Source of the DNA: Methanobacteriota archaeon | GTDB taxonomy: Archaea > Thermoplasmatota > Poseidoniia > Poseidoniales > Thalassarchaeaceae | Assembly (NCBI GenBank): GCA_016845345.1 | Contig: JAERSV010000023.1 | Coordinates: 1 to 64,000, forward strand | Direction of reading: 5' to 3' | DNA length: 64,000 bases | Shown: one piece after another, positions 26,906 to 36,800 of the stretch | Layout: each line of letters begins with the position of its first letter | How positions within the stretch are numbered: position 1 is the first letter of the stretch | Made by a program: the position numbers and the translations under genes | Notes under the pieces: model-generated | Databases searched by the model: none | The model's input: only the letters and a program-made list of their open reading frames with translations | What the model was told of the DNA's origin: nothing

Positions 26906-27687
26906 GACTCTGCTTGGCCTAAATAATGGGCGAATTCCGGGCCTTCTTGAGTACTGATTGAGATGTCACCTGTGAATATCTCATCAATCTCCATTAGGAC
27001 CTCACTTTCAGCTAAATGTGGGGCATTATTTTGAGCGCTTAAGTGGCTCAAAACAATACTTCGAGTATGGTCGCCAACAACATTCGATAACAGGTCCGCA
27101 GTTTGTCGATTAGACAAGTGGCCTCCGCGTCCAGAAATCCGTTGTTTAAGGCGTTCCGGATAAGGGCCGTTCCACAACCGATTTGCATCATAATTTGCCT
27201 CTATGGAAATATGCACACATTCAGCCATATGACGGACTAATTCATCGTTCCAAGAACCAAGGTCAGTTACTACGGCAGCCCTCTCTCCGCGATGGGATGC
27301 AATGAATCCAACATTATCGGCTCCATCATGATTTACAGATACTGGCAGAATACTCAAATCACTGCCAAAACCAACGCGTGTCAAGGGCTCGAACAATTGG
27401 CACTCATTTACCGGGTCCATACCTAGTCTAGCACATGTTTCAAAGTTAGCCCAAACTTTTGTCCCCCAGCGTTTTTGGGTGATAGCCGCACCCCTTGCAT
27501 GGTCAATATGGTGGTGGCTAATTAGGATGGCATCGAGATCTTTTGGAGATAGTTCCAAGAGTTCTAGGCGCTTCTCAATCTGTTTGCCAGAAAACCCACA
27601 ATCAAGTAAGATTTTTGTCTCATCTGTGGCGATTAGGGTGGCGTTTCCGCCAGAGCCTGAACCAAGGTGAGTTATTGAGAGGGTCAT
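26887..27687 (-). CDS. Metallo-beta-lactamase-fold hydrolase, YycJ/WalJ-like
   Basis: 266 residues. The metal motif HHHIDH (58-63) sits after a canonical beta-lactamase-fold start (THLGSGSGGNATLI). Asp in VVTDLG near residue 141 and His in VLSHLSAQNN near ~225 complete the dinuclear zinc set. The SxGSGGN opening and the SHLSxxNN C-terminal motif are those of the YycJ/WalJ branch, thought to act as a DNA or RNA nuclease (5' exonuclease) rather than on beta-lactams. Length is normal. The C-terminal codons overlap a tandem repeat. No Shine-Dalgarno sequence is evident before the ATG. Confidence 0.82.
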   Translation of the reverse strand: MTLSITHLGSGSGGNATLIATDETKILLDCGFSGKQIEKRLELLELSPKDLDAILISHHHIDHARGAAITQKRWGTKVWANFETCARLGMDPVNECQLFEPLTRVGFGSDLSILPVSVNHDGADNVGFIASHRGERAAVVTDLGSWNDELVRHMAECVHISIEANYDANRLWNGPYPERLKQRISGRGGHLSNRQTADLLSNVVGDHTRSIVLSHLSAQNNAPHLAESEVLMEIDEIFTGDISISTQEGPEFAHYLGQAESEKIAI

Positions 27688-27978
27688 CCAAATGGGGCCC
27701 GAGCGCGGACACCTCTTGAAGGCGCCCCTTCAACTCAGACAAATACTGGGTTTTCATATCCGTTCGGTTCGTTACCAACTGGTTGAGAATTTGTTTTGAA
27801 TTCCCCAATAATGTCTACTTTGGACTGCTACATTTGTTGTTTTCAAAAACTATGAATATACTCACGTACGGTAGTTTTTCACAGCATACCACAAAGGCTT
27901 GTATGAACTGTGCACCATCAGCATCATAAGGAAACCCGTAGGGTTCTCTCGTAAACAGCGGACGCTGTAGGTGAGCCC
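27688..27978. other. 291-bp divergent intergenic region
   Basis: Separates the minus-strand metallo-hydrolase from the plus-strand 1910-aa gene, so it should contain both promoters. Visible elements are GGGGC...GCCCC near 27696-27726, an AT-rich core at ~27835-27880, the AACCC-GTA-GGGTT hairpin and CAGCG-GA-CGCTG at ~27956-27967. A short minus-strand frame from 27808 overlaps the hydrolase start and is not convincing as a gene. Confidence 0.5.
27933..27945 (+). promoter_or_regulatory. AACCC-GTA-GGGTT leader hairpin
   Basis: A 5-bp stem with a GTA loop, 34 nt upstream of the ATG of the 1910-aa surface protein. It has the same stem-GTA-stem design as the element at 33806-33820. Confidence 0.4.
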
Positions 27979-30900
27979 ATGCGCAGAAAACAGACAGTTC
28001 TCTTCATCACTTTGCTACTATTAGGAAGCCTTGCATTCGTCTCAATGTCAAGACCATCTTCAGAGGTTGATTCAGTTCACCCCGATGACACGACAGGTGA
28101 AGGTCCACCAATAACTGATACCGATAAAGACAAGATTCCAGACTTACACGAACAAATGTATAGTGTTGATAGAAACATAACATTGGATGATGTGGTTTAT
28201 ACAATAAGTGGACTTGATTACGAAAATGCTTCTGATAACGAATCTGACTTTGATAATGATGGTCTAAATTCTCTCGAAGAATATTGTTGGCCTTACGATT
28301 TAGACCACTGTTTTGTTGACCGTAAATCACTCACTGGTATTCCTCCCGAACTAACCGAATCTGGAATGAGAGAATTCCTCGACCCAAGGCTTGGAGATAC
28401 AGATGGAGATGGTTTACCTGATGGTTATGAGATATGGATGTGTATGCGAGAAACCGGCGCGAAAAATGAATCCATGGCTTGGGAATGTGATGGTTTTGAC
28501 CCGTTAAACGCGCATGATGGCCAAAATGACTCCGACAGATGTTGGGATGGTGAATTGGGTTGTGGTGATGGATTTGATGTAGACCGCGATGGAATCATTG
28601 AACTCCATGAATGGTATACAAATGCCGAAGAGTACAATTACGACGCCCCTGATAATTGGACTACTGAAATTCACGGATTGCGTTGTCTTGGTTTGATGGA
28701 TGCTTGCGCTGATAATGTCACCCGTCCTACTGGCTCGCCCGGTTGGCTTGGAACGGACCCATTGCGAAATGATAGCGATTTTTATTATTGGTCTGGGAGC
28801 CGCGAGTTAGCGAAAAGTAGCCGCGGCGATGCAATACCTGATGGCTGGGAAGTTTTCTTCGGACTAAATCCATTAAATGAATCTGATAGCCTGCTTGATA
28901 GTGATTCTGATGGCTGGGATTTGAACCGAGATGGAATGATTATGCCAGACGGTTCAAGAGCCACCGTTTACATTGGCGAAGCCTATTCTAATTTAGAAGA
29001 ATACTATACTTTCATTGATAATGGAACATGGGTAAGAGCAGGGCTCAAGTCAACTCTTCTTGGAGAGGTTGATGCACAGGTATCAATGTATGACCAAGGT
29101 ACATCCCCAAGAATCATGCATCATGATGTGCGTGCTTTACAGGCTGATGAAGTACTTGGATTGCTCTATGTTGGCACTAAGCGCGGTTTGACAATCTTTG
29201 AGCCAAGCACAGGTGGAAGTTGGGATTTAGCCCTCCCGCCGGGTGGTGAATTATTTGACATGATTTTGTGGGCTGACCGAGGCGGTGAACATAGACTCGT
29301 TCTTGCCACTAACGGCGGTATTGAAATCTGGACCCTTGATGGAGATGGATTCCTCAATCAGAATGCTGGGATTACAGGTGTCGAAATGCCTCCAGTTACA
29401 GGGCTATATCCATTAGATACTGGTTCAGGAAATCTCGATTTATTAGTTTCGGGTGACGATTCTCAGGCCTGGACATTAACGATTGATGGTTCAGGGCAAA
29501 TCACAGATTATAGAGAAGCAGAAACTCTCATTGAAGCCTTAGAAATTGAAAATGCAACCATACAAGCGATTGCACACACATCTGTAAATGGTGGGGCTAA
29601 GAAACTCTACGTCGGCACCGACCACGGATTCTTAGTAGCAAGCACAGAAGATGTTGTTGGCGATTATCCCGCACTATGGATATTCAATGAAACAGATGCA
29701 GAAAATTATGTCCGTCAAGCAAATCCCCAGAATATTACCCATTCTGCAAATGTTAGGACTCTTGTATTAGATGGACCGCGTCAACCCGACGGTTCAATCT
29801 CGAGTACTCAGACACTTTGGGTAGGGACCGCGGGGGGTGTGCACCAATTCTCCCTATTAGATGAGGCCGACCCGTCCATAGCCTTCTCTAGAGATCGCAT
29901 GCAGAATGATGCACACGATTTAGAAGGTGCTAATGACATTCATGCGATATTACCGCTTGGTGATGAGGTTTTAATTGGTTCAAGGTATGGTACTTGGACT
30001 TTAGACGGTGACCACGCTCGAGCATTGGGGATTGATGAACAACAGACGAGAATCCCAGGTTTTGTAACTGAAATCATAGTAATGGATGTGCTTGGAAATG
30101 ATACTGTATTCGCTGGGTTACATCCAGGTAGATATTCAAATCGGATGCTGATTAATCCGTTTAGTAATGACTCAGACCTTGATGGAATGCCAGATGGCTG
30201 GGAGAATGCGCACGGTCTTGACCCAACTGACCCATTTGATGGGGATGAAGATTTAGATGTTGATGGAATCAATATCAACCCATATGAAGATGATTTAATC
30301 GACCATAACTGGACAAATTTAGATGAATTTAGGTATATTGCTAGCACACCAGAAGGGTGGAATGGCACCGACCCAAGGTTATCTGACACAGATGGCGATG
30401 GTTTACTTGATGGGTCAGAATATTGGGGTTGGTTCTATGATGAAACCAACTTCACTTGTCATTATGAGATAGGTGAATATGTATGCGACCAAACTGAAGG
30501 CGATGCTGCGGCTCAGGTGTACGCTGTTGGGTATCCTGGTACTCAGGCTAGTGGTGGTACTGATCGCTCCACTGATCCTACTAATCCAGATTCTGATGGA
30601 GATGGGATGCCTGATGGCTGGGAAATTGCCAATCGCCGCTGGATCGGCACCGAATTCCATGGCGGCAATGAGTGGTCACTTGACCCAAGAGATCCTACCG
30701 ATGCAGATGAAGATGCAGATAGTGATGGCTTGTCTAATTTGTGTGAATATCAATGGGAATTACTGTTGCAAGCGGCATTAATCGATGGATTACCTGCCTT
30801 TGGTGAAACTGCAGAATCTGCGGCTTCGTGGTCAAAGATTGACCCGAATAACCCCGATTCTGATGGTGACTCCTTGCCTGATGGTTGGGAATCGAGATAT

Positions 30901-33711
30901 TCTTGTGATTGGTTAATTTCCAATATTGGAATCAATCCACTAAATGGTAGTGACGCATTTTCAAATCCAGATGGAGATGGATACGATGCTAACCACGATG
31001 GAATTATTCAACCTGAAGAAGAATTTAGCAACTGGATGGAGTATCATATTAGGGAAGACCAAATTTTTGGCAACTACACTGAAAGTGGTGCACCTTTGCC
31101 CGATGGATTCTCTACAGCCCTGTGGAATGATACATGGGTATCTAGCGCGTCAAGACCGTTTGGGGAATCAGCGAGTGCAACTACAATAGCAAGTGTGCCT
31201 GGTATGCCATTGACAGATCGTGGTTCTGCGAATCCACTGGTTGCTGATACCGATGGTGACGGAATGCCAGACGGTTGGGAAGTTTGGTATGCACGCTGGG
31301 ACACTTTTGATTCTGAGTGGACTTTGAATCCAGTAAACGAGAGTGATATTTTCAATGACCCAGATGGAGATGGAATGACAAATTGGGAGGAGTATAACAG
31401 CATAAATGCAAACATTACTGAGACCAACGAGAATCAGACTTCTCCTCAATATCATCCGTTTAAGTTAGGAAATACATTGATTTTGACTCCATGGAATCTT
31501 GCGGTTGGGACACCATCATTTGGTACATACATTACTCCCGAACAGTATGCAATGAGTGGCGCTACATGCGATCCAAATAATGCTGATAGCGATGGCGATG
31601 GGTTGCTTGATGGAATTGAATTACTATTCACTCAGTGGAACTCTACATTCGCTAATTGGTCATTAAACCCCCTTGTTTCAAATGATGGTGGTGGAGATGG
31701 TGACCAAGATTCACTTACCGACCGTCAAGAATTAAATTTGACATTTGAGAATCCTCTAAATGGCGGACTTGCACCACCCGACGCACCTAAAATGTGGGAA
31801 GAGGCATACTCGCTTGAACCACAGAATTTCACTAGCCGAGTTCAGTCAATTCTTGACAATAAACTCGGCCGCGCATTTTTAGCACTTGACCAACATGCTG
31901 AGTGGGTATCAACAGGGGTCGCAAGACCCCTATTAGCAACTCTAATTGGAATCACGGACCCTACAAATAATGATACTGATGATGATGGTATGATTGATGG
32001 ATACGAGTATTGGTTCACAGAGTGGGATTTAGACGATAACCGATGGTCAATGAATCCGCTGACACAATCCGATATTGATGCTGATAGTGATGATGATTCA
32101 TATGATTGTAACGAGGATGGAATTATTCAGATGAGTGAACGTTACACTAATCTTAGAGAATATGAAGCTAGAATCTATGGCAAGGAATCCATGCGCTATA
32201 TGTTCCCGCCAGGTTACGGCTTGGTTGATTTTGGCGATGATGCAATAGCCGCTCAGATGAGTGAGAATTCATTATCTTGGGAAGATGCAAGACAAGTAAT
32301 TGTCGATATATTCGCATCGAAGGATGTGACTAGTACAGAACGTCTATCAAGAATCAATACAGCATGGAGTGACAATTTCAACATTAGCCTAATTGGAATA
32401 TCTGACCCTACTCATCCTGACAGTGATATGGACGGCTTGCCAGATGGTTGGGAATTCTGTTATGGTGCATATCAAGAGGTTATGCCGGTAAATGAATACC
32501 GCTGGACACTTAATCCGGTGAATCCACTCGATGTTGATTACGACCCAGATGAGGATGGCTGGTTTGATAGGACAAGCCAAGACACACCCGCAGAACAGGG
32601 TAGATGGGCAAACCACGCCTTTACTCCAGGTACAATAGATGACCAATATGCGCCCGGAAATAATCCTCTATTCTTCACTAACTGGATGGAGTATGACAAT
32701 GGCACAAGGCCTGACCTCAATGATACCGATGGCGATGCTGTTAATATGGTGCGTGTTGCAAACTCCGTTGACCCAACGTTGACCGATGATTACTATCGAA
32801 GTTGGGCTTTGACTGATGGCAGAGAGGTGTTCAAGTATGGTAGTGATGCCACTGATAATGACACAGATTGGGATATGCTACCCGATTGGTATGAACTGAA
32901 ATATGGTTGGAACGAAACCAATGATAATTGGTCATCATATCAGCAAGTAGAAGTCGTTTGGGAACAATATTCAATCCTTGGTAACATTGCCATGCGGCCT
33001 TTACACAATAATGGTGGACTGCTTGAGAGGCCACTCCTGAATTGGACGTGGGTTACCTTTGACCCGACAAACCCGAGTGATTCTCTTCAAGACCCAGATA
33101 AAGATGGGAATTGGGATTGTAGTAATGCTGGATGTACTTACACGCCTTACAATAATTTCCAAGAATTTTTTGGTTTAACAAATCAATCAATTACCTCTGC
33201 AACATTGGCAAGAGCGACACCTGTTACTATCGCTGGTTCAGATCCTCCGATTCAAATAGTTCCACAAGAATGGTGGGAATTGCAAAACGCTTTGCTAGCA
33301 AAGGGTAGAGCAAATGAGTACGATTGGAATTATCTAAGGATGTTTAGAATCAACCAACTTACTGACGAACTCTACGCCTTAGTTATTGATGACCATGATA
33401 CTGATTATCTTACAATTAATGGTTCTGATGACACACCTCTTGTGAAGGGTGATTGGACAGCCGACTGGGGTCGGGTGTTTGGAGACCAATATCATTTGCC
33501 AAACACGGGTTTGGGTGAGATGGTGTATGGTTGGTGGCTTCTGGATTTCAACGGAGATATGATTGCTGATGGAACTAATCCACTCAATTGGGATACTGAT
33601 GGTGACTGGCTCAATGATTGGTTTGAAATTGAAAATGATATGCTTGATGGAATACGTGGAAACGGGCCATCTCCAATTCGCTATGATGACCGAACTACAA
33701 ACAGCGGTTGA
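27979..33711 (+). CDS. Giant exported calcium-binding repeat protein (TSP3-like)
   Basis: 1910 residues. A signal peptide spans ~1-25. About a dozen repeats contain D-[TS]-D-G-D-G-[ML]-P-D-G-[WY]-E, the thrombospondin type 3-like calcium-binding signature. Most are paired with a second acidic loop (D-x-D-x-D-G, often followed by NxxEY) and spaced ~100-170 residues apart. Residues ~365-720 interrupt the repeats with a beta-propeller-like segment (LLYVGTKRGL, LWVGTAGGV, VLIGSRYGT). Tryptophan and Asp content is high. Unlike most surface proteins here, it has no C-terminal membrane span and stops just after a repeat, so it is secreted, held by other means, or truncated. ATG 27979 has AGGTGAG at 27969-27975. 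It is probably a rigid calcium-stabilised stalk or matrix protein; partner unknown. Confidence 0.82.
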   Translation: MRRKQTVLFITLLLLGSLAFVSMSRPSSEVDSVHPDDTTGEGPPITDTDKDKIPDLHEQMYSVDRNITLDDVVYTISGLDYENASDNESDFDNDGLNSLEEYCWPYDLDHCFVDRKSLTGIPPELTESGMREFLDPRLGDTDGDGLPDGYEIWMCMRETGAKNESMAWECDGFDPLNAHDGQNDSDRCWDGELGCGDGFDVDRDGIIELHEWYTNAEEYNYDAPDNWTTEIHGLRCLGLMDACADNVTRPTGSPGWLGTDPLRNDSDFYYWSGSRELAKSSRGDAIPDGWEVFFGLNPLNESDSLLDSDSDGWDLNRDGMIMPDGSRATVYIGEAYSNLEEYYTFIDNGTWVRAGLKSTLLGEVDAQVSMYDQGTSPRIMHHDVRALQADEVLGLLYVGTKRGLTIFEPSTGGSWDLALPPGGELFDMILWADRGGEHRLVLATNGGIEIWTLDGDGFLNQNAGITGVEMPPVTGLYPLDTGSGNLDLLVSGDDSQAWTLTIDGSGQITDYREAETLIEALEIENATIQAIAHTSVNGGAKKLYVGTDHGFLVASTEDVVGDYPALWIFNETDAENYVRQANPQNITHSANVRTLVLDGPRQPDGSISSTQTLWVGTAGGVHQFSLLDEADPSIAFSRDRMQNDAHDLEGANDIHAILPLGDEVLIGSRYGTWTLDGDHARALGIDEQQTRIPGFVTEIIVMDVLGNDTVFAGLHPGRYSNRMLINPFSNDSDLDGMPDGWENAHGLDPTDPFDGDEDLDVDGININPYEDDLIDHNWTNLDEFRYIASTPEGWNGTDPRLSDTDGDGLLDGSEYWGWFYDETNFTCHYEIGEYVCDQTEGDAAAQVYAVGYPGTQASGGTDRSTDPTNPDSDGDGMPDGWEIANRRWIGTEFHGGNEWSLDPRDPTDADEDADSDGLSNLCEYQWELLLQAALIDGLPAFGETAESAASWSKIDPNNPDSDGDSLPDGWESRYSCDWLISNIGINPLNGSDAFSNPDGDGYDANHDGIIQPEEEFSNWMEYHIREDQIFGNYTESGAPLPDGFSTALWNDTWVSSASRPFGESASATTIASVPGMPLTDRGSANPLVADTDGDGMPDGWEVWYARWDTFDSEWTLNPVNESDIFNDPDGDGMTNWEEYNSINANITETNENQTSPQYHPFKLGNTLILTPWNLAVGTPSFGTYITPEQYAMSGATCDPNNADSDGDGLLDGIELLFTQWNSTFANWSLNPLVSNDGGGDGDQDSLTDRQELNLTFENPLNGGLAPPDAPKMWEEAYSLEPQNFTSRVQSILDNKLGRAFLALDQHAEWVSTGVARPLLATLIGITDPTNNDTDDDGMIDGYEYWFTEWDLDDNRWSMNPLTQSDIDADSDDDSYDCNEDGIIQMSERYTNLREYEARIYGKESMRYMFPPGYGLVDFGDDAIAAQMSENSLSWEDARQVIVDIFASKDVTSTERLSRINTAWSDNFNISLIGISDPTHPDSDMDGLPDGWEFCYGAYQEVMPVNEYRWTLNPVNPLDVDYDPDEDGWFDRTSQDTPAEQGRWANHAFTPGTIDDQYAPGNNPLFFTNWMEYDNGTRPDLNDTDGDAVNMVRVANSVDPTLTDDYYRSWALTDGREVFKYGSDATDNDTDWDMLPDWYELKYGWNETNDNWSSYQQVEVVWEQYSILGNIAMRPLHNNGGLLERPLLNWTWVTFDPTNPSDSLQDPDKDGNWDCSNAGCTYTPYNNFQEFFGLTNQSITSATLARATPVTIAGSDPPIQIVPQEWWELQNALLAKGRANEYDWNYLRMFRINQLTDELYALVIDDHDTDYLTINGSDDTPLVKGDWTADWGRVFGDQYHLPNTGLGEMVYGWWLLDFNGDMIADGTNPLNWDTDGDWLNDWFEIENDMLDGIRGNGPSPIRYDDRTTNSG

Positions 33712-33805
33712 AAGCATTAAATTTTGAAATTTTTCACAATGATTTTGTCCATAATGGATACGTTGACACGCCGTTCAAAATGACATCAAAAAACCCCGTT
33801 GACAT

Positions 33806-33833
33806 CTGGCCGTAGGCCAGAGTCACCTGTGAC
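33806..33833 (+). promoter_or_regulatory. Two adjacent leader hairpins
   Basis: CTGGCC-GTA-GGCCAG (33806-33820) is followed at once by GTCAC-CT-GTGAC (33822-33833). They lie ~55 nt upstream of the ATG at 33889, in a 177-bp spacer that also has a repeated CGTTGACA word. The two-base loop of the second makes a DNA-binding palindrome as likely as an RNA hairpin. Confidence 0.45.
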
Positions 33834-33888
33834 CTAGTGGGGGAGATTTGATAGGTAGGAGGATTTTGTGATAAGGTGAGGGCACGCC

Positions 33889-36800
33889 ATGTCTAGTGAA
33901 GTAAATCGAAAACATATTCCTTCAATGCTTGTTTTACTTTTTCTTCTTTCTTCGCTGGCACCTCTGCTTGACTTCACAAGTGAAGTTGCTGAAGCCTCAG
34001 GTGGACAAAGACACATTTACACATTTACAGATGGTTCTAATGAGGCAGTAGCCCTCTATCAAAGTGGTCAAAAAGCAACGAATGTCAAGGTTTCTTTGCC
34101 AAGAGGGGCAGAAGTTACAGCTGTGGAGATGACTCTTTCAGGGGCATCCTCAACAGGTTGGAATCAGATTCAACAAACCTCTAGAGCTGATTGGATGGCT
34201 GGTGACTCAATTGATACAGACCCTCGTTCAGGCTCAATCTCTCTTGGTTTAGCATCTTCCACCCTGAATTTTTCCTCACATCAAATTGACGAAACGCCAA
34301 CCTCAGGAAATGCTTGGAATGACAATGGTTCTTTTTCAATTCGTCAACCACACACATCTAATGCCTCAGAAACAAGGTTCAATCCTCAAAGAACAGTCAC
34401 ATCACCATTTGGCAATCAAGGGGCAGGAGCGACTTTGAACTACCGCGGTTGGACTTATGTTTCGACTTTTGCTTCAACCACGCTAAACCAAGTAGTGAAG
34501 AAAACATATCCTAACAACCTCAGTACCGCTTCCAGCGTTGCGATAGTTGAAGGGAACTGTAACATCCCCTCTCCTACAGGTTCAACTTGGGGCGCATATT
34601 ATGGATTCAGAGATTGGACAATCAGTGATGACGAGAAGTTGTATGCTATTCTTGGATTGAACAGGCAATCCGCATCAATTAGTGAATTGGTAATGGTAAT
34701 CTTTGATATCCGCTATGAAGATGTCTGGACTTGTGAGAATACTTACGATTTATCTTCAAACTCTTATGGACCATATACTGGAATATCCTATGACAGAAGT
34801 CGTGACCTAATTTGGGTTCTTCATGCGGTAAGGAACACCGTAACCCCTTACACGTTCAACTCTGATGGTACTTTTGAGAGAGATACTGATTTACAATACT
34901 CATACTTTTCGAGTTATAGCGAGCAAAATGGTTTGGTAGCCCACAATAATATGTTCTTCTTTAGAAGTCAATTCAACTACTATCAAGACAGATTGGAAGC
35001 ATATGCAATTAGTGGCACATCAACAACTCTTGCTAAACAAACCGGTGAGCGTTCAATTAGTGCTCGTGGTTTTGGTCTCTACTACGATGGGTCAAGGCTA
35101 TCATTGATTGACCACTATATGTGGTCTGCAAGATATTATCGTGAATACGGAACTGGTTGGGCTTATCCGATTTCACCCCAACCAGGGACATCTAGTTGGA
35201 TTTCAGAACCAATTATCACCACTGAAGATGTGATAATGGCAAATTTAGAAACTTCATGGTCAGCGACTTCAACAGGAGATAGAGTTGATTATTGGGTAAG
35301 TGCTGACAATGGAACTCATTGGGTCCAAGTGACGAACAATGAGACAGTACATTTCTCAAATCCAGGGGACCATCTGCGTTGGAAGTTACAACTAGTAGGT
35401 GGGACTGCTGTTTCATGGTGGCTGTCAATGGAATACGGCACCGCATATGCAACATCTGGGACTTGGACTTCTCCAAAGATACCAACAGGTACACAAGTTG
35501 GTACTCTGCAACCACAATGGACTGAAACCACCCCTGCTGGAACCGCACTTACTGTTGAAGTTAGCAATGACAATGGAACAAATTGGCATTCTGCAACAAA
35601 TAATCAGTTGATAGAATTACAAACTCAAGGATCTGCCTTGAAGTATCGGGTCAGTTTCTCAACAACAGATTCTGCAATCACTCCACTACTTGATTCCTTC
35701 ACTTTAGATTACGAAGAGGGATATCCTACAGCAGTTAGACTTGATATTGGTGCAGATAATACCAACGAATACATTGGCACTGGTCTTTTGAATTCACCAA
35801 TTGAACTCAGTGGTGCGGCTTTAGTAAGTGCATTCAATGACCACATCATTGACAATGGAGAAGGTGTTTCAAATGTCACACTGGGTCTATCTGCTGGCTC
35901 ACCAGGCCGAATTAAAGTATCAAATCTTGATATTACTTATCGCATGAACACTCGTGCTTTGAGTGCTGAAATTGAAGGGAACATCTTAGTTCCAGATGGT
36001 GATACACGTGTGTTACTGGTGAGAGTTGCTGAGGGTGACGAAGCAGACAGGATTACTCAGGTGCAAGTTGAATTGATGGCTAATGGCCGAAATAATTCGG
36101 TTTTACAATGGCAGAGCGGTAACGTCTGTGATTTAGTGAGTAACAGTGAAAATTTAATTCGTTTTGATGCTGGTAACTGTTCGTCATCCACAGATAGTAA
36201 TGGATTCCTATCCTTACTTTTCCCGATTGAATCAACATGGGAATGGAATGACGAATTAGATGTTGAAGCAAAAATAACTGTTGATGATGACATAGGCAGA
36301 CAAGTGAATGGCTGGTTAACCAGCGACATGGACATTCGAGTTGAAAACGACATCGTGTTACTCGATTTGGGTGTGACTGATGAAACTGGAAGAGCCCTCG
36401 AAGGAAATGATTGGATGCGAGGTGGTCTACAAATGACCTTCCAAGGAGGCCTTGTGTTCGAAGGAACAACTTATACCCCCCACGCAGGACAATTCAGCAT
36501 TGAATTGACCGGCCAGAATTTATCCATGAATGGTGACCCCGAAGAGCCTGAAAAGCAATTCCATATTGAACCAAATCCAAGTCATGGACAATACTCGTTG
36601 ACAATCACCTCACCAATTGAGTCATCTCCTGGAGGTATGCTTTTCCGAATAAAGGCAGTGAGTTTGCAAAATGGTTCAACATACATCAATCCTGAATTTA
36701 ACTCTGTAAGAATCGTCTTGGATGGTAATAGTCCATTGGTGATTGGAGCCACTCCTGAAGATGGTTCTGAAAGGCATAAGGGTAATCCTGACCAACCGAT

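Noticed and set aside
27696-27726. GGGGC...GCCCC segment as part of a tRNA
   Set aside because: No T-arm (GGTTCGA-type) or anticodon-arm pattern at the right spacing.
27620-27808. 62-residue minus-strand frame at the start of the metallo-hydrolase gene
   Set aside because: Its last third is a shadow of the hydrolase in another frame, it overlaps the hydrolase start by ~68 nt, and no start signal is visible.
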